Positions 14,501 through 26,081 of a stretch of 64,000 bases of DNA are shown piece by piece; position 1 is the first letter of the stretch; each line of letters begins with the position of its first letter. The stretch spans positions 62,001 through 126,000 of the forward strand of contig JABVXV010000101.1 of assembly GCA_013365325.1 (NCBI GenBank), in the 5' to 3' direction. The DNA comes from Dipetalonema caudispina (lineage: Eukaryota; Nematoda; Chromadorea; Rhabditida; Onchocercidae). The position numbers and the translations under genes were made by a program. The notes below the pieces were generated by a model. That model worked only from the letters and a program-made list of their open reading frames with translations. It ran no database searches and was not told where the DNA came from.

Positions 14501-17500
14501 TGTTTTCTGCCATCACAGTTCAGTGATTTGAAAGCTGAGAAAAGTCTAATATAAATTGAACTAATGATAAAAACTTAAAATTATTTTTAGAACCTTATTA
14601 ATGTCTGAATAATTCTCTTGCTACTATTGAAAAATTTGTTTACCTCTGTTTTCTTTTTTTTTTTTTTCAAGATGAAGTTGCTAAATACGCATAACAAAGT
14701 AAACTATTGGAGATGGACTTTTAAGCTACTAGTACGTAATTTAGTTTTTAGAAAATGACAGTGGTATTGTCTCCAGAGGCCAAAAGCCAATTACTTTTTT
14801 ACCAGCATGCATTATTTCTTGAAACTTGTTGAGTTGATGCTTGATTTTGATTAAAGCAATCACGCCATTGTAATGTTGCAACATTATGAATACATGTCTT
14901 CTTTTTTACAATTAATGACATATTTTTACATTATTCAACAGATTTAGATCTTATTACAGCTATGGACATGGATGAAATGATAGGTCATTGTGTGTTTTGC
15001 CCAGAAAACCTACTGGAAATCAATAACTTGCCCAAACAATTCTTCAGCTAATCGTTACGAACAAGTTCGATGTCTCTCTTACGAAGTGGATCTGAAATTG
15101 AAACCTCTTTGAACTGTTGGCGTTATACATGGTGTTAATTTTCAGAAGTTTCATTGGATATCCGATTAGCAGCTGCAGGGACATTCGACGAAAAAAGTGA
15201 TAAAGCAGTCGTACGTCATTCTCTTGGATCACACAACGTTGGGAATATCACTGGTGCACCAAATCAGTTCTCACCGAGAAACAACGGTAATGATTTATTA
15301 TGTATAAAAAATAGCAACTGAGGCGGGAATGCTTTAATAAAATGAATCGAGTACTTTGATAAAGTTCATTTGAAAAAGCGGGCTTGTATTCTAAGATCCT
15401 ATCACTCAATATGCAGCAACCGAGAGTTCAGAATGTCTGTTTCTCACTTTTGAAATTTTTGGCCGATCGATATTGCTATTTTTCACTACAACTCACTCTA
15501 GCAAAAAACACTTAGGCATCATAACAGCAGCAAGTGCGGAAGAGCGAACAATCGGACGAAATGCCTTTAGCAGCGACAGTCTTGCCGAAATTCGAGAGAT
15601 GCAAAATCTGTTCTCGCATGAAGGTAAGCAAGCAACTTATCAATAAAATATTATGCTTTTTCTTGTCCCTAAGCTGATAAATCATAATAATTTGTAGACA
15701 ATTTAGTTTATACCATAATTCATAGTTTGAAAAACAAAAATATTTTCCAGCCACCAGGAAATCACGTGAAACGACCAGCACACGTGCTTTTGATCCTGAA
15801 AGTACAACCAAAATTAATCAGCTGCCAACGCTACTTTCAAATCGTTCGAGAACTGTTGAACATCTGCAAACTCCTAGCGGAGCAGGTTCTATTAAAATAT
15901 GACCTAATATGACTTTGTTGACTCCATTATTTTACACTGTAATCCATTATTTTGAAGGCACTCTTGACTACATTGTTGAACTCCTTCGACCAGTCCTAGT
16001 CCATAGCGTGGCAGATTAGTGAAACATTCCAGATCAGTTTGATTACCAAGATGTCAAGTGTACATCAGCAATATATGGGGCCTCCCACCAGAACATATCA
16101 AAAGAATACATTTCATCCCTATTTCAGGAAGAAATCCATTATCACCATCCACAGAAACTATCAATCGAAATCTGCATGGTGTTGAAAGTATTACAGATAT
16201 TGCAAACATCCCGAAACAATTCCACGGCAAAAGTATTTAGAATTTAATTTGAAGGACACAAACTTTATACTTCTTAAAAAAATACTGACTCTACTAAAGA
16301 CGTAACTCTCATATTTCAGAATATTTCACACCAAATCCGAATCATTACCTTGGCGGTGGTAGAGTTATCAATAATTTAACGGAACAGATCAGAAAAGCGA
16401 AGGACGAATTACGTGGTTTAGAACTTTAATGTCTTTTTTCCAATATGAAAGCAAATCCGTTCTGTGGAATTCCATTAGCAATTCCAATATTTCCTTTTCT
16501 GATCCTCCAAAGTTCCGCATATAGAAAACATGAAGATGGATGAGTTACAGGTTTTGGAGGTTTTCAAAATACCACGAATGACTGGCGTAACCGAGAGATC
16601 TCGCAAGAAAGTACACTTCTGCTTTTTACTTCCTTTTTTTTCCCAATTCTTTAATTTGGAGATACAGACTAATAATTTGGTGGTTTCTGGAATTTATTTC
16701 GAAGTAAATTTTTTTTAAGGTGATTTGCAAACTATGAACCGTAACGCATATGAAGAACAAAGCCTTGCTGATATCCGTGGCATAAGAAGCCAATTCTCTA
16801 CGAACTTTTACGGTACGTCAGCACAAGTAAACGAACAAGGCTCTAGTTAGATAACTTTAAGCTGTTCAAAAGCAAAATTAGCTGAATCGATTTGTAGTTT
16901 GCATCATCTTTATTGCTAATCTGCAGTAGATTAATTTTGTTAGATTTCTCGCACTAAACTAATGCCAAAAGAAATTGATGTCTGAATAAATTAGTTACGA
17001 AAAAGAAATCTTTATAAAGAGAGTGTTTTCAGAAGGAAATAATCCATTCGAAGCTTCCAGAAGTAGTCTATACAGAACAGAAAGTTTATCAGATATGAAG
17101 GCTATACCAAATCCATTTTCTCCAAAAGGTGTTTCATTTTCTCACTCTCTCTTAGTTTTCCATAACAGATATTTTACGTTATTTTTGCTTGTTTGGAAAC
17201 AGAAATCTCTAAGGATCTTAAATTTGATTGAGTTTCTTATTTAATTTTATATTTTATTTCAACCTTGGCATAATTTTTTGTAACAATCTATAACTTAATC
17301 TGTCGTTGATATGCTTTACAAAAAAAATATCCTGAATTGTATTTCTCCTTAGGAAGTGATTAGTTGTCATCTATTTTCTGATATTTGCATCCTCAGATCA
17401 ATATTCACATAAAATGACGCTGAAACTTCCTAGCTCTTAATTATATCGAGGGAAATTTGGTGAAAGTCTGGTGTCATCAAAACTACATATGATTGTTTCA

Positions 17501-18662
17501 GGATCGTTAACCAGGGAACACTCTCTTGGAAATGTTAGCATCGCTAAAAGTTTGTCTTCTTTACCAGTCCTTAAGCGTTTTAATAATTCTCAAACTTCCT
17601 TTGGGAAAATTCCTGCTTTTAAAAAAATCTCACCAATTTTTATTTCCACCTGTTTGCTTAAAGTGATATCGCTTTTCCAGTTGCTCCGTCACTTCCAGGA
17701 ACAATCAGCTCCCAAGATTATGCGATACAACCTCGCGTTCGCTACACCACTTCTGAAATTGAGGTTTATAAAATCATTATTTTCTTAGAAAATTTAAACA
17801 AAGAAATTCCAACACTGACCCAGAAAGGAATTCTTTGAATGAATTTACTCCTAGGATATCAATGCACATCCAGAGTTTGTTCGTGAAGATCAAGTGATTG
17901 GTAAGAAGGTACTTACTCGTGAGGAATATGAAGAATTGCGTGAAATTCCATCAATCACTGACAAAGAGCCGAGAAAATCGCCTATTATTAATCGATACGA
18001 ATTGCCGGATGATGAAGTAAAGGATTTAATACCTAACTGATGGATATTCGATTCTTCAATAACTGATTGATGGTCGTGAAAAATTCATCATTCAAATTTC
18101 TGATAACTAAACACAATTATATTTTTCAGCAGAATGACATCAAAAATTTGCCGGATATTGTCGATTCACAATACGCAATCGGACGTGGTGTACGTTCCGA
18201 AGAAGAAATTCAAGAAATTCAGGCACTTCCGGACATGTAAGCCATTTATATTTTTTGCATTTTTCAATTCCTGTGAACTATTAGGTGGAAGGAATGATTC
18301 AAAGATTGATCTACAATTTATTTACAGACATTGCATACAATGACTCCATAAGAATTTCCGAAACTACTAATTTTCCTGTGAATTTGATTATTGTAAAGAT
18401 CATAATAATTTTCAGTCATTCATATCCTCCAGTATCGGATGCTAAATTGTTAATAGCACGCAATATTTGTAATCGTCCTACCAGCGGTATGGCAAGTTCT
18501 GGTTTGCTATCCGCATATGTTGCGCCAGACATGCGCTGTATGATTTTCTTATTATTCCGTTCTGTTCGTCGTAAATTTCTTATTTCCTGCAATTATTCTT
18601 ATCATTTACGGCTTATTCTCAGCCCATACAAATACTTCCATAATTGCCATCTCTGTTTGTAG
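11590..18662 (+). CDS. BTB-BACK protein with a tail of phase 1-1 repeat exons
   Basis: Probable cytoplasmic BTB-domain protein. BTB exons: 11590-11770, 11964-12059, 12366-12527 (key strings HSNYIRTML, VVSAVIDWMYTGE, EEYGEYLKVVNSLGV). A BACK-like helical region follows: 12722-12891, about 12984-13220, 13391-13505. Tail exons are 13832-13950, 14104-14147, 15146-15286, 15516-15623, 15751-15885, 16128-16232, 16320-16415, 16551-16610, 16720-16812, 17033-17128, 17502-17651, 17681-17763, 17855-18016, 18130-18236 and 18416-18662 (stop). From 15146 to 17651 every exon starts and ends in phase 1, and many carry a motif like SLADIRGIRSQFS or SITDIANIPKQF. No kelch repeats, transmembrane segment or catalytic motif are visible. 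BTB-BACK proteins often serve as Cullin-3 adaptors; that role here is inference. The 5' end is unsettled: exon 11378-11481 could precede it. Junctions around 13.95-15.15 kb are not fully resolved. I cannot name an orthologue. Confidence 0.7.
14362..14424 (+). CDS. Weak candidate phase 1-1 exon of the BTB gene
   Basis: Open for 21 codons between an AAATAG acceptor and an ACCG/GTAATA donor, with phase 1 at both ends like its neighbours. It is lysine-rich and AT-biased and lacks the clear repeat motif, so it may be chance. Confidence 0.15.
14942..15051 (+). pseudogene. Repeat-motif exon ending in an in-frame stop
   Basis: Follows a TTCAACAG acceptor in the same phase as neighbouring repeat exons and reads through LLEINNLPKQFFS, the repeat motif. 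It then meets TAA at 15049 without a consensus donor after the motif. It may be a decayed repeat exon skipped by splicing, an alternative terminal exon, or an exon spliced out early through the GTCATT site inside it. Confidence 0.35.
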
Positions 18663-21600
18663 GGCAAGCACAAAGACTTGTCTTCATTAAAAGGTTGCAA
18701 ATTAGGCTATAGGACTATGTTTTCAGTATAATCTGAGTCAGATCATCAGATACGGGGATACTGATTCAGACGAACAAAATTTTTTTAATGTCCATGGTTC
18801 TCATTTCCGAATGTGAGCAAAATATGCATATGCCAACTTCGAAAGTTCGTAATTCGGAACCAAGGGTTTTATGACAATAATAACTTACTTTTCTGTTGCT
18901 TCTACCCAGTTGATTCTAGCTCAACACGTCGATTCACCTGTTTCATCGGAATATATTATGCACCGACCATAAAATCGTGAGAAAATATATTGAAGAGGAT
19001 TCTGATCTTGATTTCATTGAATGACCCATTTTTAAATCACTCGAGTGAATTTCATATCCATTTGAATAAATAAGGTTATAATTTCCATTTCGAGAACTGT
19101 AGCCTTTACTCTAATTGAATTGCTTTGCTCATTTCATCCAGTTATCATTCAAAATTCCTCATGTACTGCATGAAACCAAAACATATTATAGTGACCCAAC
19201 ATGATATCATTAATAGTGAGCGATCAGAGAATGTTTTTTTTTTTTTGAGCGATCATTTTTTGCTTCATTAGTTACAAGTCGATTAGTCACATAGACTCGA
19301 AACAATAGAAAAATGTAAAGTAAAACTTAGAATCAGGACAGATATCGAATTATTTCATGATGATAACTTCCTACTGTTCTGTTAAACACATTTAAAAATC
19401 TAAAAATTTTATTGTTTATATATGTTCTGCCTAATTATTTCAACTGCTTGACTAAATAAAATACTTCGAGGATTACAATGTGAATTCTCTTCAATAATTT
19501 GAAGAAATACTTTTTGGTATGGTCAGACTATCAATTCTATCGCCATTGTCATCCTAATCATCACTAGAAAAACACACATTACACTAAAACAATCGAATAA
19601 ATAACTTGGTGGTGAATGGTAGAACCGGTTAATTTAACGGGGAAAAAGAAAAAACTGGAATTCATGAAAGGAACGAGCATGTAATACATAAGGATAAATA
19701 AACCGATAAGAAAACTATGTAATGAGCGGAAAAGAAAAAAATACAGGATAAACAGATGAATGAACTGATCGAATCATCTCAATGAAGAAATTGATAGAAT
19801 GATCTGTTACAATGATTCGTTTGAAAAATAGTTCAGGATAAACTAATAAATGAATTCTTCTCTATTTATGATTATATATGTCATTTTCAGACATTCTGTC
19901 AAATCTTTCACAATTTACGATGTGTAAAATACTGAGCTAATAACTGTGAAGTTAGTGAAATGTAATTCTAATGGGAATTGGAAAGAAAAAACTTGTCGAA
20001 AATTTTATTTTATAAAGGAAGAATTTATGAGAAAAAAAATTTCGAAATTGTTTTTTTTTCTCAGGATTTTAAGAATAATATTAGATTTTATTGATCTCTT
20101 TTTTAACGATTAAAAACGATTGAAATATTAAAAATTAATTCAGTGAGCGACAATACATTCCATAGTATAGTTTAAAGGTTGTTAATGACGGTTGAACATT
20201 AATCGAAAAAATATTCAATTTTGGTTTTGTTACCAATTCATTACACTTAGTTTACTCAATCGGTATAAAATTGTTGAACAAAATCCAAAATATCGAAAAT
20301 TAGCGTAATTTCTTTTAGCATACCGCTTTTTCTTTCTTTGTTGCTACTTTGAAACGGAAATCGTCGTCCTAGAAAAATTTAAACATGCCAAACTTTGAAG
20401 AAATTGACGAATGAAAGGTCTTGGATTGGCCCTCATCTTTAAAAGTTCGAAATTTTCCAATTTTTTTTTAATTCCATGCAAATTAAAAGTAAATTAGAAC
20501 CAATAAAAAATGAAACTGATAAGAAGATGATCACATATCAGTATATTAATTGGAACCAATATCATAGTCACATTGATGCTCAACTCCGAGATTATTAGAC
20601 ATAATCATATCACTCTAATCAATACAGTCTTCAAACACTCGCTTAAATTTTGCAAGTTACTGTTTCTGAATAATGAAACAAAAGTCAGAGAAGAAACCAA
20701 AAAAATGTTGGAAACTTACTTATACCTATAATTGCTAAATTTTATATTATTATGAAGATTACTATTATAATATCTACTAAAATTTGTCACTTATCACAGT
20801 GATATGACAATTAACAGTATTATCATGTGATATTTATTGCAATTCCTATCACATCCATCTTCCACACATCATTCATCGCTGTTGATAAGAAATAAAGTAG
20901 TGATAGAGAATCAATTAATCCCGACATTATCTTCATTTCGATTTGGAAATTTTAAGCATTCATGTATGCGCATGGCATTTTCGCTATCTCACGCTATTTA
21001 TATTTCTATCTTATAGTGATATACTGATGGCTGATCTTGTTGATAGTGTCGTGATGAAATGGTAATATTTGCGGTCATTTAGTGGCAATAGGTAAAATTA
21101 GTATTTTTCGTATTCAGAGGTATTCGTTAATAGTGTAGTGATAGAGTAAAATAATGGTGTCACACGGTGATTTTCATCATACTGTAACAGTGGTGGAATC
21201 AAATTCATTCGTGATTTAAAATATTGATGTAAATTTATCCTAATCTTAAAAAAGATTTTCCTATGTTATTTCACTTTCTTTATCTCTTTTTTTTTTTTTT
21301 TTTGATATTTTAACGTATTTTTAATGTCACTCCTTAGTTTATCCAAAAATTTCCAATTTTTATTATTAAAACTGAATCCGATAAAAAAACTTCCATGGAA
21401 AGAGGAAATGAAATTTCGAGAAATTTTATAAGAAAATAACATCAAAGAAAAACTAATTGAAGCAATTAAAAAACTGAAGGGTCATTTCTACAAATTAAAG
21501 AGGAAAAATACATGCGGAACAACAGTTACTGTCTTATCATTCGTTCAAAACACAGTTGTCACAAACAAGGATACTGATGTATCACGTACTACGAATAAAC

Positions 21601-22379
21601 TTGATAAGCTAATTTCTATTTTACAGAATTCATTTGTAACGCTAAACCGTTACAGGCTTTAATTATGAGTCGAAACCGTACAATACTTGATTGATTACCG
21701 CTACTGCCAATCGTTGAAGAATTTTCATTAAAGAAATATAGTAGTCTAAGTTATATTTTCATTTTAAAAAAAGGTAAGAAACATAAAATGAATATTCCCT
21801 TCCCGACATCATAATTATTGACTCAAGACGGAAAAGTTTGGTGATTGGTGACCATTGCGCAATCTTTCTCATTCTTCCTGTTGTCATTCACCTCTTCTAC
21901 CCGAAGAAAACAGAAACGCTCAGTAGCTGCTTGAGTAATGCGACATTTGATTTCATTTCTTCTATTATATTACCACATGTTGCGTGATACACAATTGTTG
22001 GTGAAGGAAAATTTGCTTACAAGTATAGTAAGCTTACGCAACATTGACACCGACGTAAGATGCTGTCATGATAATCTTGCGAATTTTTTTAAAGAAAGCG
22101 AAAGACACGGTTTATATATGTTCCCATCGACATCAGAATGCTTATTTCAGTAAAGAATATTTAATATACGGTCTAGCAATAAAAATAAGTGAAATATCCG
22201 TGTGATTCACTGTTAATTCTCCTAAATTAACAGTGAATTATTAAAATAGTACCTATGTTCATTCAAAATAAGTGAAATATTTATTTTCTTTAAAAACTTT
22301 AATGCCATTAGATTATTTCAGTACTTACAATCATTCAGCAGCTTGCAGCCCTATCCCGAAAAATTATTAAGCTTAAAAT
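18663..22379. other. Intergenic, AT-rich, no gene recognised
   Basis: Downstream of the BTB gene stop. It has many A/T runs, including a T run near 21288-21303. Open frames here are short and AT-driven. One small perfect inverted repeat lies at 22205-22238. Nothing else is supportable. Confidence 0.5.
22205..22238. repeat. Short perfect inverted repeat
   Basis: A 14-base arm (ATTCACTGTTAATT) is followed after 6 bases by its exact complement. It is flanked on both sides by near-identical AAAATAAGTGAAATAT strings at about 22183 and 22266, so the hairpin sits inside a short direct repeat. It could be a miniature element remnant. Confidence 0.5.
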
Positions 22380-22583
22380 TTAAATGTCTCTCTCAAACCC
22401 CATCAATTTGTCCAGAAACTTATTGACTAATATTTCATATTTTTTTCCCCGCTTCTTGTTAGCTTCGTTTTCTAGAAGAACTCGCAACCATTCAATATAC
22501 AGCATATTCCACGTCCGTTGTGCCAAGTACAACACATATTGATGGTAGCAAATTCTACGTATGAAAACAAACAGCAATTTCAA
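22380..22583 (-). CDS. Weak minus-strand open frame, unknown
   Basis: A 67-codon frame ending WLRVLLENEANKKRGKKYE... and then a stop at 22380. The lysine/glutamate-rich end looks more protein-like than most chance frames here, but there is no recognised family and no confirmed splice partner. It lies beside one copy of the duplicated segment at 22.59 kb. It may be a terminal exon of the unidentified minus-strand gene at 23.8-24.3 kb, or chance. Confidence 0.2.
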   Translation of the reverse strand: MKLLFVFIRRICYHQYVLYLAQRTWNMLYIEWLRVLLENEANKKRGKKYEILVNKFLDKLMGFERDI

Positions 22584-22593
22584 TAGTTATTGA

Positions 22594-22632
22594 TAAGCAA
22601 ATAACATCATGATATATGAATCAATAAACAAA
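22594..22632. repeat. Copy 1 of a diverged segmental duplication
   Basis: A string around AAATAACATCATGATATATG followed by AATCAATAAACAA recurs with about four changes near 24330. Weaker resemblance continues downstream of both copies for several hundred bases (CTCTCAAAACA, AATAATTG.AGAGG), so the visible block is the best-preserved part. Confidence 0.5.
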
Positions 22633-23807
22633 TATTAAAACCCTTATTTCATATTTATATACATTCTTCCTCTGTATTTCCCTGTCTCTCTCTCTCTCTC
22701 TCTCAAAACATTACAAAGATTCTGCCGTTAGGAGTAGAAAAGAAATGGAACTGAGTGGGTTATGCCCTAACTTTAAATTGTGAAATAAATGAGGGGGAAA
22801 AAAAAAGGCGGATTAACGAGTGGTGAACTGATATGCCATTTAACGAATATACACAGTTGGAAATTTTAAAAAGTTAAAAATAAAAATAAGAAGGGCAAAA
22901 AGAAATGGGAAGAAAAAAGATTTTGATCTGTTCAAATAAAAAAAGTTATAGCAAATGAATCATGAATTAATTCAACGTTTATTCTTATTATGTAAAATAA
23001 TTGCAGAGGACTCATGGAAATAATTATCTCATTGTTCCTCCTTGTAGGACTAGTCATTAGATGGTCTTCAGGTATTTTGTTTCTCTTTAATCAATATTAT
23101 TATCTAATCTCATGAGTACATTTTCCATTTTACCTGATTCTTAATATTTTCATTTGAAAATCGAATTGAAAACGATCCTGAAAGTTTGAACTGGTTTGCC
23201 CACGAATTTAATTCAGAAATTATTCCATCATTAACTGAAAATTCGCATATATTTTATGAAACTCAAAAAATATTACGGTGATCCAGTACGAATCATCGGC
23301 TGCAAGGAATGTTTCCACTACTTTATTTCTAGTATCGTCTCCCGTAATCTGAGGTAAATTCTCTTCCGAAATTAACTAATTGTATCAGGAAACGAAAATA
23401 ACAACTAGTAAACAAATATACCTAATAACGCAAAGCCTGCATATTAGTTGCCGCAACCTTTAAGATTACAGACAATCATTAAAACAAATACAGAGACAAT
23501 TCAAATGTAATTGCAATTTTCAAGCTAAAAAATGCATATCTACTAGTTGTCATGATTATCATCGAAATTAATATCGCGAATATTGAAACAATAAATATGT
23601 CTAAATAATTAAAGTAATTTGTGTTGCAGAAATATTTCTTACTCAACTGATTCATCGCATAAATTCTAATGAATGTTACAATGTCAAAGATAATCAATCA
23701 TTTCGCTAGTTCTTTTCTTATCCCTCCTTCCGAAATGGTAATAAAACATTTATATTCTTTCCATTACCAAGTTGATTTCTAATGGTTATCCTTTCTTATC
23801 CTTGTTA

Positions 23808-24321
23808 TTATAGCACCTCACATTGTACTTTCACTTTATACTGGTCAGGACCATCAAAATAAACTCTATCAGTGCTTCCGTAGCAAATCAGTACTTCGGC
23901 ACCACAATCTTCCAGATTATCCTATAACGTCAACTGACATTACTTCCTGTTATTCAATAAATCCTTTGTTCAAAAATTCGTCGACACGAACCGAGAACAG
24001 AAATTTTTCACAACACCAGTTGGTGTCACACGGTTCTACTTATTTCGCGTCTTCCTCCAACAGACTAACATGTAAACGTGTAAAAACTTATCCGCCCACA
24101 CACGATAAAACGTAAATCTTGTCTATGCTATAAATAACAATAACTTCTACAGATGCGAACGCATCCTCGACAGCTGACATCAAATTGGAAGAAGGGTTTT
24201 ATGACTGGTAGGAGTAGAAACCGTAACTGTTCAAAATGAAGCGACTCAACGTCTATCATGCTGTAAATTTTAACGCCAGCAGGCGACTTTATGTGTGGAT
24301 ACGAACACCAACTTTGTTGAC
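23808..24321 (-). CDS. Exons of an unidentified minus-strand gene
   Basis: The better exon is 23921-23808. After a TTATAG acceptor it is open for 37 codons and then stops, reading DCGAEVLICYGSTDRVYF and ending KVKVQCEVL. Its composition is clearly protein-like with paired cysteines, suggesting a secreted or extracellular domain (inference). A second candidate, 24321-24145, follows a TATTTTAG acceptor and reads QQSWCSYPHIKSPAG near its start and FDVSCRGCVRIC near its end, again cysteine-rich. The sequence between them is not resolved in phase. I recognise no family. It could be a functional small gene or a decayed one. Confidence 0.4.
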
Positions 24322-24328
24322 CTAAAAT

Positions 24329-24364
24329 AAGCAAATGAAATCATGACATATGAGTCAATAAACA
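24329..24364. repeat. Copy 2 of a diverged segmental duplication
   Basis: Matches the block at 22594-22632 at about 31 of 35 positions by hand alignment. Both copies lie just upstream (minus-strand sense) of candidate cysteine-containing minus-strand frames. Confidence 0.5.
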
Positions 24365-26081
24365 ACCATTGGAAAATTTCGATTGGTACCGATCAGAAAT
24401 ATCAACGTATGCGTATAATCATTTCATTCATTCTCTGCCTCAACAACGTTGTCGATAACTAATCTTTATTTTACATTTTTTTAAATGCTCTTCTCCTCTG
24501 TTTACCACTCTCAAAACACTATAATTCATAACATCCCGTCTCTCGAATAGAAATAGAACTGAAAGGTTGTACTTCGACATCAAGTTAATGAAATAAGTAA
24601 GGCAAAACATGTTGAGCTGATTTACTCTTCCAACGAACACACAAAGCTGAAAATGGTAAAGAAAATTTTAAGAAAAATGACCCACAAATTGTGGCAAAAA
24701 ATTGGCTTTATTATTTTTGAAAGCGAATAATTGTAGAGGTTCCATTGTTCTTCATAGCATCACTAATTAGTAGGCCTGTAATCCCTATAAAATTATTTAA
24801 TCTAATTTATAAGTAAATGAAAGCAAGCAAAAACTAAATATTTGCCTAATCGTCCCTGCATATTTCTTTTATCCAGCCTTTCATTAGCAATTTCTTGCTA
24901 ATTGTTTTCCTCCAATTTCTTTACTATCTGATTTATTGGTCGTTTTCTTACTATTTCTGATGTCTTCATGAATTATTAATTCGCCTGTAAACCTGCAACT
25001 TTTACTATTACGAACACTATTTTGTACAGATCCTTCTTAGCCGTGTTACGTATTTTTCTTATTTTTCTATGAGATAAAAGCTGAATGACTAAGAAAGCGA
25101 AGATCTTTCAATCCTTCCTCATCAACGTCATTTTAAAAGTTAAGTTCCAAATGGGATCAAAAGTGTAGAATCCACTGAAATTTTATGGAGAAAAAAGGAA
25201 GGAAAAATATGCGAGATTACATCCATGAGATTCATAATCATAATAGAATTAGAAAGATAAATCATAGTGAACCTAAGATCATCAGAAGCGTACAGAGATA
25301 GTCTAGATTCAAAAAAAAAAAATCAATAAATAACATAACACATATAATGGTAGCGATAAAACATGGAAATACGAAGTGATAATTTAACATAAACCACATG
25401 GATTCCAAAACAGGCCAAGGTTATTCTATCGGTAAATTCAACACTGTAAATGAAAGGCAAATGTTCATGCAGGAATTCTAGCACTGTTGAAATTTCAAAA
25501 GATATCCACAAAACCGGAAGAAGCCTGATTGGTGGAAAGTTGAAAATTGAAATTTGGAAGTTGAAATTGACCTGTAAACCTTATCTCGATAGTATGAGAA
25601 TGTGAATAAATATGAATAGAAAAGAAATGGTGGAAAAGAAGTTGTGAAATGATTCTCAGGCAAGAAGAATAAAAAGCAAGCACGACAATTTGCAAATTGA
25701 TAAGCAAGAAATTCTTTATGAGATAAAATATATCGAAATAACCAGAAATATCAGATCTTGACTGGCTAGAATATGTCTAGATATGTCTAGAATATGTCTA
25801 GAGTGTCATACAGAGAATTCCCGTTGACTCATAATAAAGACTAATCAATCCGAAACTAATTAAAGCTAGTTTTCATCAAGCTATGCTGGTTTAAGCTAGT
25901 TTTATAACTTTAATAACAGCATGAACTATAAGTGATCAATAAAAATATCAAAGATTTATGATTGAACGGGATAACTAACAATGAATGAATAATAATTCCA
26001 TTATGATACTAATGAAGAATCTTGCAGCATTAGGCATCAAAAAAAAGTTTCACAAAATCGATGAGATTAGGCCACATCGAA
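24365..26081. other. Intergenic, AT-rich
   Basis: No convincing exon. It contains the downstream part of the diverged duplication (to about 24.9 kb) and a short tandem repeat at 25766-25803. It ends at the selenocysteine lyase stop codon. Confidence 0.5.
25766..25803. repeat. Short tandem repeat ATATGTCTAGA
   Basis: Three imperfect copies of an 11-12 base unit (ATATGTCTAG/A). It lies in non-coding sequence. Confidence 0.8.
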
